DNA of 64,000 nucleotides from Collinsella sp. AM18-10 (GTDB lineage: Bacteria; Actinomycetota; Coriobacteriia; Coriobacteriales; Coriobacteriaceae): NCBI RefSeq assembly GCF_003471585.1, contig NZ_QRJO01000001.1, forward strand, positions 124,001 to 188,000. The letters run 5' to 3'. This document shows positions 25,079-33,441 of this stretch, piece by piece. Below the pieces are notes generated by a model that saw only the letters and a program-made list of their open reading frames with translations, was not told the origin of the DNA and did not search any database. Position 1 is the first letter of the stretch. Each line of letters begins with the position of its first letter. A program made the position numbers and the translations under genes.

Positions 25079-26047
25079 TTAGTACTGTTCGATGCCCATG
25101 TAGCGACGAACCTCGGGGCTGTGGTCGAAGACCTTGCCGCGGGCGGCGCGCAGTTCGCAGCTCATCGCGTAGAAGAAGATCGGCTCCAGGAACGAACGCA
25201 CGCTGGCAGGCACCTCGCCCACGCCGTACTCGAGCGCATCGAGCACCATGACCGTATCGGTATGCGTATTGAGGAACGCGAGCGCACGCTCCTCCATGGG
25301 GCGGCATTCGCCCGATCCGAGCTGTACAAAGTAGAACACGCCGGGCTCGGTGGCTTCGAACGGGCCGTGGAAGTACTCGCCGGAGTGGATATAGCAGCAG
25401 TGCTGCCACTGCATCTCCATGAGCGAGCAGATGGCCATGGCGTAGGTCTGACTAAAGTTGGGGCCGGACCCCAGGATATAGAAGAACTTGTGCTGCTGGC
25501 AGAGCTCGGCAAAGCGGGCGCCCAGCTCGGCGTTGACCTTCTCGCGGGCGGCGGGCAGCAGCACATCCATCTGCTTGAGGCCCTCGTACATGTCGGCGAG
25601 CGCCTCGTAGCCTTCCTGCTGGTCGAGCAGCTCGGCAGCCATCAGAACGCCGATGCCCTGCGGGACCTCGGCCTGCGGCACGCCTTCGCCCCACGGATAG
25701 ACCCAGGTGGTCCACTTGCCGTTGTCGATCTTGGAGCCCGCGTAGTCGGTCATAGTCACGACCTCGGCGCCGGCGGCGAGCGCCATCTCGCAGGCATCGA
25801 CAACCTCCTGCGTATTGCCGCTGTGGCTGCAGGCGACGACGAGCGACTTCGGCCCTAGGCTCTTGGGGGCCATCAGGCAAAACTCGCGTGCCGTGTAGAC
25901 CGTCGAGGCAAACGTGGTGGCCTCGCGCTTGAGCAGCTCGTTAGCCGGCATCAGGTCGATCATCGAACCGCCGCAGGCGATCCAAAAGACGTTCTCGATC
26001 TTACCCTTGCGCTCGATAATTTCCTGAATCAGATCGTGTGCGTTCAC
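25079..26047 (-). CDS. SIS-domain sugar-amine deglycase, FrlB/GfrF-like (SIS-2)
   Basis: The product has 322 residues and starts at a GTG with AAGGAGGAG 9 bases upstream. SIS phosphate loops are ACGGSM (24-29) and CSHSGNTQE (73-81). The catalytic-type pair is Glu211/His227, in MEMQW and GEYFHGPFE. The ending RRYMGIEQY fits the family. It follows the gntR gene by 144 bp, and the gap has a well-formed promoter with two operator-like repeats. There are no transport genes beside it, so its substrate may come in through the neighbouring PTS clusters. Confidence 0.78.
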   Translation of the reverse strand: MNAHDLIQEIIERKGKIENVFWIACGGSMIDLMPANELLKREATTFASTVYTAREFCLMAPKSLGPKSLVVACSHSGNTQEVVDACEMALAAGAEVVTMTDYAGSKIDNGKWTTWVYPWGEGVPQAEVPQGIGVLMAAELLDQQEGYEALADMYEGLKQMDVLLPAAREKVNAELGARFAELCQQHKFFYILGSGPNFSQTYAMAICSLMEMQWQHCCYIHSGEYFHGPFEATEPGVFYFVQLGSGECRPMEERALAFLNTHTDTVMVLDALEYGVGEVPASVRSFLEPIFFYAMSCELRAARGKVFDHSPEVRRYMGIEQY

Positions 26048-26103
26048 GGTGACGCTCCTCCTTGTGTGGCGGCTTTGAACGACGGCAGCTCGTACCTGCG
26101 GTC

Positions 26104-26182
26104 GTTCTATGTTGTCCTATTTATAACACGTGTAATAACGCCCGTGAAGTCATCCCGGCAAATTTGTTCTATGTTGTTCTAT
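26104..26182 (-). promoter_or_regulatory. SIS-2 promoter flanked by two GTTCTATGTTGT-type operators
   Basis: The minus-strand promoter has TTGCCG (plus 26156-26161) and TTATTA (26133-26138), 17 bp apart. GTTCTATGTTGTTCTAT (26166-26182) lies upstream and GTTCTATGTTGTCCTAT (26104-26120) lies downstream of it. Each repeat holds two half-sites 10 bp apart. The adjacent GntR is the likely binder. Confidence 0.6.
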
Positions 26183-26191
26183 CTGTGGACG

Positions 26192-26947
26192 TTAGATGTC
26201 GAACACGTAGCGCGAGCCCACGATTTTTTGGCGCCCGAGCAGCAGGGGGCGCTCGTCTGCATCGGTAAAATACGCCTCCATATAAAAGAGAGGCTCGCCG
26301 ACCGGCACCTCCAGCAGCGGGGCCACCTGGGCATCGGCAAGCGCGATCTCCACGGTACAGGGGTCGGACTTGAGCGGCGCGCGGCCCGAATGCTCGGCAA
26401 CGAGCGCAAAGATCGAGTTATCGGCGAGGTCCTTATCGGCCAGCGTCTGCAGATAGGGATGGTCAGCCAGCACAAAGGCGTTGTTCTCGAGCATGACGGG
26501 CACGCCGTCGGCTGTGCGCACGCGCTCGACCACGATAAGCTCACTGCCGGGCTCCACGTCAAAAAACGCCGCGTCCTCGCGCGTCGCCGCAACCACCGTG
26601 CGCGACACCAGGCGCGCTCCGGCCACCATATCGTTGGCAGCACAACCCTCAGTAAAACTCTGGACGTCACCCTTCTGGCGAATCTTGCGCTTGAGCTTGG
26701 GCGCGCACACAAACGTGCCCCTCCCCTGCTGGCGGCTGAGATACCCCGCGCGCGACAGCTCCTCGATGGCGCGGCGCACGGTGATGCGTCCCACGCCGTA
26801 GGACTTCGCGAGCTCCATCTCGGAAGGAATACGCGAGCCGGCCGCGTACACGCCGCGCGCGATCTCGCCCTTTAGGTCGTCCATAACCTGCTGGTACAGC
26901 GGCACGGCGGATACTTCAGTGCGGTCGGTTTTATCGTCGAATGCCAT
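26192..26947 (-). CDS. GntR/HutC-family transcriptional regulator (SIS-2 locus)
   Basis: The product has 251 residues. The winged-helix domain (16-80) has AGSRIPSEMELAKSYGVGRIT and VRRAIEELSRAGYL with QQGRGTFV. The C-terminal UTRA domain includes IVVERVRTADGVPVMLENN. The start codon follows the recQ stop by 2 bp, with a GGAG site inside the recQ end, so it is translationally linked to recQ. It probably controls the SIS-2 gene through the paired GTTCTATGTTGT sites. Confidence 0.9.
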   Translation of the reverse strand: MAFDDKTDRTEVSAVPLYQQVMDDLKGEIARGVYAAGSRIPSEMELAKSYGVGRITVRRAIEELSRAGYLSRQQGRGTFVCAPKLKRKIRQKGDVQSFTEGCAANDMVAGARLVSRTVVAATREDAAFFDVEPGSELIVVERVRTADGVPVMLENNAFVLADHPYLQTLADKDLADNSIFALVAEHSGRAPLKSDPCTVEIALADAQVAPLLEVPVGEPLFYMEAYFTDADERPLLLGRQKIVGSRYVFDI

Positions 26948-26949
26948 CG

Positions 26950-28932
26950 TTACGCTCCATCCCGCGCATGCTCGGACTCAAATTCTTCAATCGCCGCCAT
27001 AAACTGCTCGCCAAAGGCGTCGGCCTTTTTCTCGCCGATACCGTTGACCTGGATCAGCTCGTCGCGCGTCTGCGGGCGCAGGCGGCACAGGCCGCGCAGG
27101 GCCTTGTCGGAGAAGACCATGTACGGCGCCATCTCCAGCTCGGTCGAGATCTCCTTGCGCAAGGCACGCAGGCGCTCGAACAGCTCGGCATCGTCGCCCA
27201 CGCGCGGGCGCTGATCCAGCTCAGCCTCCTCGCGCAGCAGATCCACCGCGCGGCGGGCGCGGGCCGAGGCCTTGCGCTTGGACGCGCGACGCTTAACGGT
27301 AAAGGCGAACGCCTCATCCTCGACCTCGCCGGCACGCGGGCCCAGGCCCACGACCGGGTACTGCCCCTGCGAGGTGACCAAATAACCGCGGCCGCACAGC
27401 TGGCCGATGATGTCCTTGATGCGCCCGACCGATTCGCTCGACAGCTCACCGTAGCCGCGGTCCTCGTCCAGATGCATCTGGCGAATGCGTTCGGTGTTGC
27501 CGCCGTGGAGCACGTCGGCGATCAGCGACTTGCCAAAACGCATGGGACGCGTGGCCACATAGCGCACGGCAGCGCGGGCCATATCGGTGACGTCCTCGAC
27601 CTCGAACTGCGTGAGGCAGTTGCTGCAGTTGCCGCAGCCCTCGGCCTCGTTCGTGGCGGCGCCGCCCGCACCAGACGCTGACGCATGCTCGGCCGCGGCC
27701 TCGTCGCCAAAGTAGCGCAGCATGTATTCGCGCAGGCAGCCGGTGGTATTGCAGTAGCCCTCCATCTGGCTGAGCAGGCGGTAGCGGTTCTGGAGCGCCC
27801 ACGCGCGCTGCTCATCGTCGAGTGCCTCGTCGGCAGCATCGCCGCGGTCTATCAGAAAGCGGCGCATGCGAAAATCGTTGCCGTTCCACAGCAGGTGGCA
27901 GCTGGCCGGGTCGCCATCGCGGCCGGCGCGGCCCGCTTCCTGATAGTAGGCCTCGATGCTCTCGGGCACGTTGTTATGGATGACATAGCGAACGTTGGGC
28001 TTGTCGATGCCCATGCCAAAGGCGTTGGTGGCGACCATCACCTGGATATCGTCATCGATAAAGGCACGCTGACTCTGGCGGCGGGCGTCATTGCCCATGC
28101 CGGCATGGTAGCGGCCCACGCGAATGCCGCTGGGGCCCAGCGCCTCGGCAAGCTCACCTGCCAGCTCATCGACGGTCTTGCGGGTCGAGCAGTACACGAT
28201 GCCGCTCTCGCTCGAATGCGCGATTACGTAGTCGCGCACCCACGCGGATTTGGCCTTGTCGCCCATCTCCTCGCAGCCAAAGTAGAGGTTCTTGCGGTCG
28301 AAACCCGTCACGACGGTAGCCGGGTCGCGCAGGCCGAGCATCTGCTGAATGTCCGCACGCACGCGCTCGGTCGCCGTGGCGGTAAAGGCCGCCACGATGG
28401 GGCGCTGCGGCAGAGAATCGATGAACTCGCGAATCTGCAGGTAGGCGGGTCGAAAATCCTGGCCCCATTGACTCACGCAGTGAGCCTCGTCAATGGCCAC
28501 GAGCGGCACGCCAATGCCGCCGTCCGCCGCGGCCTCCTGCGCAAAGGCTAAAAAGCGCGGCTCGAGCAGGCGCTCGGGCGCCACGTACATAAGCTGGTAG
28601 CGGCCCTCACGCGCCCGCTTGAGCACGGTATTTTGCTGGGCCGGAGTAAGGCTGGAGTTGAGATAGCTGGGTCGCGCGCCCGCCGCGAGCAGCGCACGGG
28701 TCTGGTCCTCCATAAGGGAGAGCAACGGACTCACCACAAAGGTGATGCCGGGCAGCATGAGCGCGGGCACCTGGTAGCAAATGGACTTGCCGGCGCCTGT
28801 GGGCATAACGCCCAGCGCATCGCGACCGGCAAGAATCGCATCGACCATACGGTCCTGCCCCGGGCGAAACGAGGTGTAGCCAAAATAGGCGCCGAGCGTG
28901 TCGAGCGCCATCTGCTGCATGCTATCGGTCAT
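26950..28932 (-). CDS. recQ: ATP-dependent DNA helicase RecQ
   Basis: The product has 660 residues. It unwinds DNA 3' to 5' in recombination and repair. The helicase core has Walker A MPTGAGKS (about 43-50), DEAHCVSQWGQDFRP, TATATERV, and YYQEAGRAGRDG. The zinc-binding part is CNTTGCLREYML...GCGNCSNC, followed by a winged helix, and an HRDC domain lies at about 580-650 (RPQTRDELIQVNGIGEKK). The gap upstream holds family F repeats. The unusual point is the gntR gene attached to its 3' end. Confidence 0.96.
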   Translation of the reverse strand: MTDSMQQMALDTLGAYFGYTSFRPGQDRMVDAILAGRDALGVMPTGAGKSICYQVPALMLPGITFVVSPLLSLMEDQTRALLAAGARPSYLNSSLTPAQQNTVLKRAREGRYQLMYVAPERLLEPRFLAFAQEAAADGGIGVPLVAIDEAHCVSQWGQDFRPAYLQIREFIDSLPQRPIVAAFTATATERVRADIQQMLGLRDPATVVTGFDRKNLYFGCEEMGDKAKSAWVRDYVIAHSSESGIVYCSTRKTVDELAGELAEALGPSGIRVGRYHAGMGNDARRQSQRAFIDDDIQVMVATNAFGMGIDKPNVRYVIHNNVPESIEAYYQEAGRAGRDGDPASCHLLWNGNDFRMRRFLIDRGDAADEALDDEQRAWALQNRYRLLSQMEGYCNTTGCLREYMLRYFGDEAAAEHASASGAGGAATNEAEGCGNCSNCLTQFEVEDVTDMARAAVRYVATRPMRFGKSLIADVLHGGNTERIRQMHLDEDRGYGELSSESVGRIKDIIGQLCGRGYLVTSQGQYPVVGLGPRAGEVEDEAFAFTVKRRASKRKASARARRAVDLLREEAELDQRPRVGDDAELFERLRALRKEISTELEMAPYMVFSDKALRGLCRLRPQTRDELIQVNGIGEKKADAFGEQFMAAIEEFESEHARDGA

Positions 28933-29023
28933 GGTTTCCTAACGTCCAAGTCATCTGCCGCCGATTATACGCCGCCACGCGGACCGGTGCCGCACGGCTG
29001 TCAGCAACGTTCATTCTGCGGTC

Positions 29024-29077
29024 AGTCATTGGGGACGTTCTTGAATGACCAGTCGTTTAAGAACGTCCCCAATGACT
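29024..29077. repeat. 19-bp perfect inverted repeat upstream of recQ
   Basis: AGTCATTGGGGACGTTCTT (29024-29042) and AAGAACGTCCCCAATGACT (29059-29077) flank a 16-base loop. It may act as a terminator or REP-like element. Confidence 0.75.
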
Positions 29078-29080
29078 AAC

Positions 29081-29243
29081 CGATGTCTTGGCAACGACAG
29101 CGAAAACCCGCCAGGGCGAGCAAGGTGCCTTGAAACTAGGCGGCATTGACCTTCTGGTCATGCCGCCGAAGTTGAAAGGCAGATTGCCGCTCTGACGGGT
29201 TTGCAGCGTCAAGCCGTTACGCGGTTTGGTAAAACCGCGTAAC
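29081..29243 (-). repeat. 163-bp structured element after gntR, family F, copy 1
   Basis: Read on the minus strand, a GTTACGCGGTTTT/AAAACCGCGTAAC-type hairpin comes first, then a long hairpin: outer stem AACCCGTCAGAGCG with CGCCCTGGCGGGTT, mid stems GCAA/TTGC and GCCTT/AAGGC, and inner stem GGCGGCATGACC/GGTCAATGCCGCC. It is nearly identical to 37441-37602. An extra CCGCCGTTC hairpin lies between it and the gntR stop. Confidence 0.8.
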
Positions 29244-29295
29244 CAAAGGCGCAGCGTCGACCGGTCCGCCGTTCGTCAGAACGGCGGAACCAACC

Positions 29296-30015
29296 CTACA
29301 TGACCATAACGTAGCGCGATCCCACGTAGTACTGCTTACCCATCAGGACCGGCTCGCCATTGGGGCCGGTAAAGCCGGCGCGTAGATTGAGCAGTGGATC
29401 GTGCGGAGCAATGCCCAACTCGGCCGCTTGCTCGGCGTTAGCGCGAACGGCCTCGACCGTACGGTAGCCAACCGAGACAATCGGCGTTCCGCCAACACGC
29501 TCGACCTCGGCAAAAATCGACTTGTCCTCAAGATCGGCCGTCAACAGCTCACGGTATGTATCAAACGGCACAAAGATGTTTTCCTCAAAGATGGGCTCGC
29601 CGTCGGCCGTACGCACGCGCTTAATGTGCAGTAGCAGCGCGTCCTTCTGCAGGCCAAAGAACTCCATCTCGTTTTGACGTGCCGGCACAATCTGGCGATC
29701 GACCACGTGTGCACCCGCCTTCATGTCATTGTCGGCACACAGCGCGGTAAACGTCTGCAGCGTCGAGGCGTGGAACTGGCGGTTGATGTGCGGCGTGGAG
29801 ACAAAGGTGCCGCGGCCCTGCTGCTTAACCAGGTAGCCATCGGAGCACAGCTCCTCAACGGCGCGACGCACCGTAATGCGGCTTACCTCGTACTGCTCGG
29901 CAAGCTCAAGCTCGGACGGGATACGCTCCTTGGGTGCATAAACACCTTTCTCGATCGCATCCTTGATTTCGTCGTAAATCTGCTGGTAAAGTGGTGCATT
30001 TTTGGGTGCGGGCAT
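29296..30015 (-). CDS. GntR/HutC-family transcriptional regulator (cluster 3 side)
   Basis: The product has 239 residues. The DNA-binding domain (6-70) has APKERIPSELELAEQYEVSRIT and VRRAVEELCSDGYL with QQGRGTFVS. The UTRA domain follows (IKRVRTADGEPIFEENIF). It is closely similar to the regulator at 26192. Its own upstream region contains TATAACGT, a sequence also found before PTS cluster 3, the EamA gene and SIS-1, so it is a candidate common regulator. The flanking genes are YitT upstream and recQ downstream. Confidence 0.88.
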   Translation of the reverse strand: MPAPKNAPLYQQIYDEIKDAIEKGVYAPKERIPSELELAEQYEVSRITVRRAVEELCSDGYLVKQQGRGTFVSTPHINRQFHASTLQTFTALCADNDMKAGAHVVDRQIVPARQNEMEFFGLQKDALLLHIKRVRTADGEPIFEENIFVPFDTYRELLTADLEDKSIFAEVERVGGTPIVSVGYRTVEAVRANAEQAAELGIAPHDPLLNLRAGFTGPNGEPVLMGKQYYVGSRYVMVM

Positions 30016-30050
30016 ATCTGATCACTCTTATCAAAATAGCGAAATAACTA

Positions 30051-30066
30051 ATACGTATATAACGTC
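30051..30066 (-). promoter_or_regulatory. TATAACGT site upstream of gntR (29296)
   Basis: ATACGTATATAACGTC lies 36 bp before the start codon; the TATAACGT half-site is 30058-30065. Autoregulation is inferred. Confidence 0.4.
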
Positions 30067-30119
30067 TTTTTATATGTTATCTCAGTTTGATAAAACGATA
30101 CACCACATACAGCAAATCC

Positions 30120-31127
30120 TTACTTGCCGTCGTCCTGCTGCAGACTGTCCTGCTCGCTGAGGCGCGCCTGCCTGCTGGCCATGCGCGCGGGCTTGTCGGG
30201 ATCGGGTACGGCCGTGGGCATGGGCTCGTCGACATGACCGCCCCACCAGCCGCCCACGAAGTTGAGCGTGTGGAACACATTGATCACGGCGCCGGGATCA
30301 ATATCGCACACCAGCTTGATAATGTCCTGGCTCTCGTAGGTCGAGACAACGGCGTGCAGCAGATACATCTTTTCGCGGCTGTATCCGCCAATGACCTCGG
30401 CGCAGCTAATGCCATGCTGAAAATGGTCAACATAGGCTGTCATGACCTCGTCTGCCTTGCGTGTCGTGATCTGCAGCGTCACACGGTCGTAGCGTCGGTA
30501 GAAACTGTCGATGGTCTTGGTCGAAATAAACTGGAACACGATGGAATACGCCGCATTGTCCCAGCCAAACATAAAGCCAAAGATCGCCAGGATAGCGCAG
30601 TTAAAGCCAAAGATGACGCCCCAGATGGTCTTGCCTGTATGGTTGGAAACCCACAGCGCGATAAAGTCGGTGCCGCCGGTGGATGCGCCGGACTTAAGCG
30701 CGATGGCGGCGCCCAGGCCCGAGACCACGCCGCCAAAGATGATGAGCATGATCTTGTCGCCCAAAAACGGGGCGAAGTGAAAGATGTTGAGGAACAGCGA
30801 CGAGAGCATGACCTGCATCATCGAGAAGATGACGAAGCGCTTGCTGATGCCGCTCCAGCAAAGGAGCGCCACGGGGATGTTGAGCGCGAGCATGCCGAGC
30901 GAGATGTCGATATGAACGCCGCCGAGCGAGGTGACGCGATCGAGCAGGACCGCGACGCCGGTGAGGCCGCTCGGAAGCAGGTCGGCGGGGCGAATGAACG
31001 CCTGAATCAGAAATGTCTGGAGAACGGCGGAGATGGTAACCGCCACGGCAGTAATGGCGCGGCGGACGATGGTGAGACGGCCGAGCACGAGCACGCGGTC
31101 CGTGAGCTGATCGATGGCGTTCGCCAC
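30120..31127 (-). CDS. YitT-family membrane protein (DUF161/DUF2179)
   Basis: The product has 335 residues, starting at GTG with AAAGGAG 6 bases upstream. Five or six membrane helices occupy residues 20-195 (IRPADLLPSGLTGVAVLL, SGASTGGTDFIALW). The C-terminal DUF2179 domain (about 215-290) has TRKADEVMTAYV and GGYSREKMYLLHAVV. The family is widespread in Gram-positive bacteria and its substrate is not established; transport is suspected. The tail past residue 300 is polar. Confidence 0.9.
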   Translation of the reverse strand: MANAIDQLTDRVLVLGRLTIVRRAITAVAVTISAVLQTFLIQAFIRPADLLPSGLTGVAVLLDRVTSLGGVHIDISLGMLALNIPVALLCWSGISKRFVIFSMMQVMLSSLFLNIFHFAPFLGDKIMLIIFGGVVSGLGAAIALKSGASTGGTDFIALWVSNHTGKTIWGVIFGFNCAILAIFGFMFGWDNAAYSIVFQFISTKTIDSFYRRYDRVTLQITTRKADEVMTAYVDHFQHGISCAEVIGGYSREKMYLLHAVVSTYESQDIIKLVCDIDPGAVINVFHTLNFVGGWWGGHVDEPMPTAVPDPDKPARMASRQARLSEQDSLQQDDGK

Positions 31128-31262
31128 GTAGGCTCCTTTCGAAGGCAGATGTAATTGTGGGGCATGCCGGCGATTGTAGCATGGAGCGCGAGAGGGCGCT
31201 TCAATTCACCCTCTCTCGACAACCAAAACGAGCCAGCAGCTCCCCAACCAAAGAGCCAAATT

Positions 31263-31385
31263 CTAAGTGAGTAGACTTTTCGCGATCTACCAAGCGCACT
31301 CAAAACAGCCACCTCTCCGACCTGCGGTTTTACTAAGGCAGATACGCTTTGTGCTCGGCATGTGCCAAAAAGTCTACTCACTTAG
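31263..31385. repeat. Dispersed 123-bp palindromic element, family B, copy 1
   Basis: Arms CTAAGTGAGTAGACTTTT and AAAAAGTCTACTCACTTAG flank a conserved centre with AAAACAGCCACCTC and CCTGCGGTTTTACTAAGGC. Copy 2 is at 39675-39797 with the same length. It takes up the 31128-31480 gap; no gene is seen there. Confidence 0.8.
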
Positions 31386-31480
31386 TCCGAGTCGAAGCCA
31401 AACGGATCTAAATCGAAGCCAAAATGAGCCAATCCACCGCAAGAGACGTGTGAATCCGCACTTCTTGCGGCGAATTGACG

Positions 31481-32110
31481 CTACAAAGCGGTCAGAATGT
31501 CGGCGAGGTTGTCGATGACGGCGTCGGCTCCCGTTTGGTCCAGGTTAACGCCCTCGTGCGGACGCAGTGCCAGGACGCGCGCGCCGGAGCGCTTGCCGGC
31601 CTCGATGCCCAAAGGCGAGTCCTCGATAACCAGGCACTCGGTAGGCTCCACACCCAGCGCCTCCATGGCACGCAGGTAGATCTCGGGGTCGGGCTTAAAT
31701 GCACTGCACTCGTGACCGCTGATGGTGTAGTCCAGCACGTCGGTGATACCGGCAATCTCCACCAGCTCGTCAATGAGCTCGCGATAGGACGAGCTCGCGA
31801 TGGCACACTTGACGCCGCGCTCGTGCAGCTCGCGCATCACCGGCTCCGTCTGCTCGTTGAGCAGCTCGGCATACGGAACAGGGTGAACCGGGCTGTAGAC
31901 CTGCTTGTACTCAACGCGCAAGCGCTCGCGCAGCTCAACATCGTCGGGCACCAGCGACTTCCAGATGGCAGGCTCGTTAGACCCCGAAAGATCGGGGATC
32001 TCGTCAAAGTGGAACCCCTTTTCCTCCATAAACGCCACGCGGCGACGGTTGTAGAACCACTCGGTATCGACCAGCACGCCGTCCATATCAAACAGCACTG
32101 CCTTGATCAT
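31481..32110 (-). CDS. HAD-superfamily hydrolase (beta-phosphoglucomutase-like)
   Basis: The product has 209 residues. The ATG at 32110 is preceded by GGGAGGAG, which decides it over the longer frame to 32242. HAD motif I is FDMDGVLVDTE (Asp8 nucleophile, Asp10), motif II is IASSS, and motif III/IV is KPDPEIYL...VIEDSPLG. The cap insert is the phosphoglucomutase/phosphatase type. It is the last gene of PTS cluster 3 behind SIS-3, so it may dephosphorylate or isomerise a sugar phosphate from that pathway. A family E hairpin lies just before its ribosome site. Confidence 0.88.
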   Translation of the reverse strand: MIKAVLFDMDGVLVDTEWFYNRRRVAFMEEKGFHFDEIPDLSGSNEPAIWKSLVPDDVELRERLRVEYKQVYSPVHPVPYAELLNEQTEPVMRELHERGVKCAIASSSYRELIDELVEIAGITDVLDYTISGHECSAFKPDPEIYLRAMEALGVEPTECLVIEDSPLGIEAGKRSGARVLALRPHEGVNLDQTGADAVIDNLADILTAL

Positions 32111-32124
32111 ACGCATCTCCTCCC

Positions 32125-32160
32125 ACCTGCCAAAAAGGGACAGGTTTATTTTGGTAGGTT
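32125..32160 (-). repeat. Family E hairpin element, copy 2, upstream of the HAD gene
   Basis: On the minus strand CCTACCAAAATAAACCTG is followed by TCCCTTTTTGGCAGG, in the same orientation to the gene as copy 1, and ends 14 bp before the start codon. Confidence 0.7.
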
Positions 32161-32201
32161 TTACCTGGTGTTTTGCGACGCGACAGACACGCCCCCAAAG
32201 C

Positions 32202-32233
32202 AAAAAGGGGACGGGGCGCAAACCCCATCCCCT
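32202..32233 (-). terminator. Terminator after SIS-3
   Basis: On the minus strand GGGGATGGGG and CCCCGTCCCC pair around TTTGCG, and TTTTTGC follows. Expression of the HAD gene would need read-through or its own promoter. Confidence 0.75.
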
Positions 32234-32266
32234 CTCAATCAACCCGTAAGGTCTACTTACTTGTGA

Positions 32267-33250
32267 TTAGTAGGAAAGCTTCCACATGTAGCGACGCATG
32301 GTCAGCGGGTGCTGACGGGCCTCGGCGATCTGGTTGCCGTACTCGCGCATAACGGCGAGGTGCAGCAGCGGGTTGAAGTAGGTGACGACGCTCGCGGGCA
32401 CGGCGTCAGCCAGGCCGTAGTCCTTGGAGTCGATCAGAGCGACCTTGGCGCCCATGCGCTCAAGGAAGGTGAGGGCGCGAGCGTCCATCGGACGGGTAGC
32501 ACCATCGGACATGAAGAAGACGTAGGGCTTACCCTCGGTGGAAACCTCGAACGGGCCGTGGAAGTACTCGCCGGTGTTGTAGGCGGCGGCGTCGATCCAC
32601 TGCATCTCGGTGAACAGGAAGGCGGCGTGAGAATAAGCCATCTTCTCGGAGGCACCGGAGGCCATGAAGTAGATCATCTTGTCGTCCTTGAAGTCCTCGG
32701 CGAACTTCTTGGCGAGCTTCTTGCAGTGCTGAGCGGCGTTCTCGCAGAGATCGAAAACGTTGGTGAGGCCGGTGATCATGTCCTCGTAGTGGTCATAGCC
32801 CTCGGTCTGCTGAAGGATCTCGAGAGCAAGAGCGATGGCATAGCCGGGCTTCTCGCACTTGGCAGCGTAGTTGGCGTGGAAGCCGTGGACGATGACGTGG
32901 TCGGCGTCGACGGTCAGAGCGGAGCCAGCCTTGTTGGTGAGGGAGACGACCGGGCAGTTGTGCTTCTTGGCGGTCTTGTTGGCCTCGACGGTCTCGGGCG
33001 TGGAGCCACCGAGGGAGCAGGTGATCACGAAGGTGTGCTCGTTGACCCAGGAAGGCGTGTCGTAGTTGAACTCGTTAGCGGTGAAGATCTGAACGTTCAG
33101 CTTGTCCGTGTTGTTGGCCAGGAAGTACTTGGCGGGGTAAAGGTCGGACATGGAAGCACCGCAGCCGACGAAAGCGACGCTGTGAATCTCGTGGTTGGAC
33201 AGGACGTCAGCGACGATCTGCTTAGGGAGGTTAAGGTCGATCTCGTACAT
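32267..33250 (-). CDS. SIS-domain sugar-amine deglycase, FrlB/GfrF-like (SIS-3)
   Basis: The product has 327 residues. The ATG at 33250 has AAAGGA 9 bases upstream. SIS loops are GCGASM (29-34) and SLGGSTPE (79-86). The catalytic-type pair is Glu215/His231 in TEMQW and GEYFHGPFE. The ending RRYMWKLSY matches SIS-4. It follows IIAB-IIC-IID on the same strand, the arrangement known from mannose-PTS gfr operons for glucoselysine and fructoselysine. This context makes deglycase the best call, while the exact amine is unknown. Confidence 0.82.
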   Translation of the reverse strand: MYEIDLNLPKQIVADVLSNHEIHSVAFVGCGASMSDLYPAKYFLANNTDKLNVQIFTANEFNYDTPSWVNEHTFVITCSLGGSTPETVEANKTAKKHNCPVVSLTNKAGSALTVDADHVIVHGFHANYAAKCEKPGYAIALALEILQQTEGYDHYEDMITGLTNVFDLCENAAQHCKKLAKKFAEDFKDDKMIYFMASGASEKMAYSHAAFLFTEMQWIDAAAYNTGEYFHGPFEVSTEGKPYVFFMSDGATRPMDARALTFLERMGAKVALIDSKDYGLADAVPASVVTYFNPLLHLAVMREYGNQIAEARQHPLTMRRYMWKLSY

Positions 33251-33341
33251 CTGACACATTCCTTTCGATTTGTTGCGGCGCCACATTGCCGGACGCTCGC
33301 AGGGTTACCGTGGTTAGGACCGAGTCGCCGGCCCGTTGAGG

Positions 33342-33417
33342 ATGTGACAAAGGAACTGTCCCTTTGTCACATGTTAGGGATGGAAGCCTGCCTGGGGTAT
33401 GGGATGCCAGGCAGGCC
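33342..33417. repeat. Two hairpins between IID and SIS-3
   Basis: ATGTGACAAAGG/CCTTTGTCACAT (33342-33353 and 33361-33372) and CCTGCCTGG/CCAGGCAGG (33389-33397 and 33409-33417). The first is a REP-like palindrome; the second lies just after the IID stop and may moderate read-through. Confidence 0.6.
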
Positions 33418-33441
33418 CCCGGGGGAAGCATTGGGTCGCGA

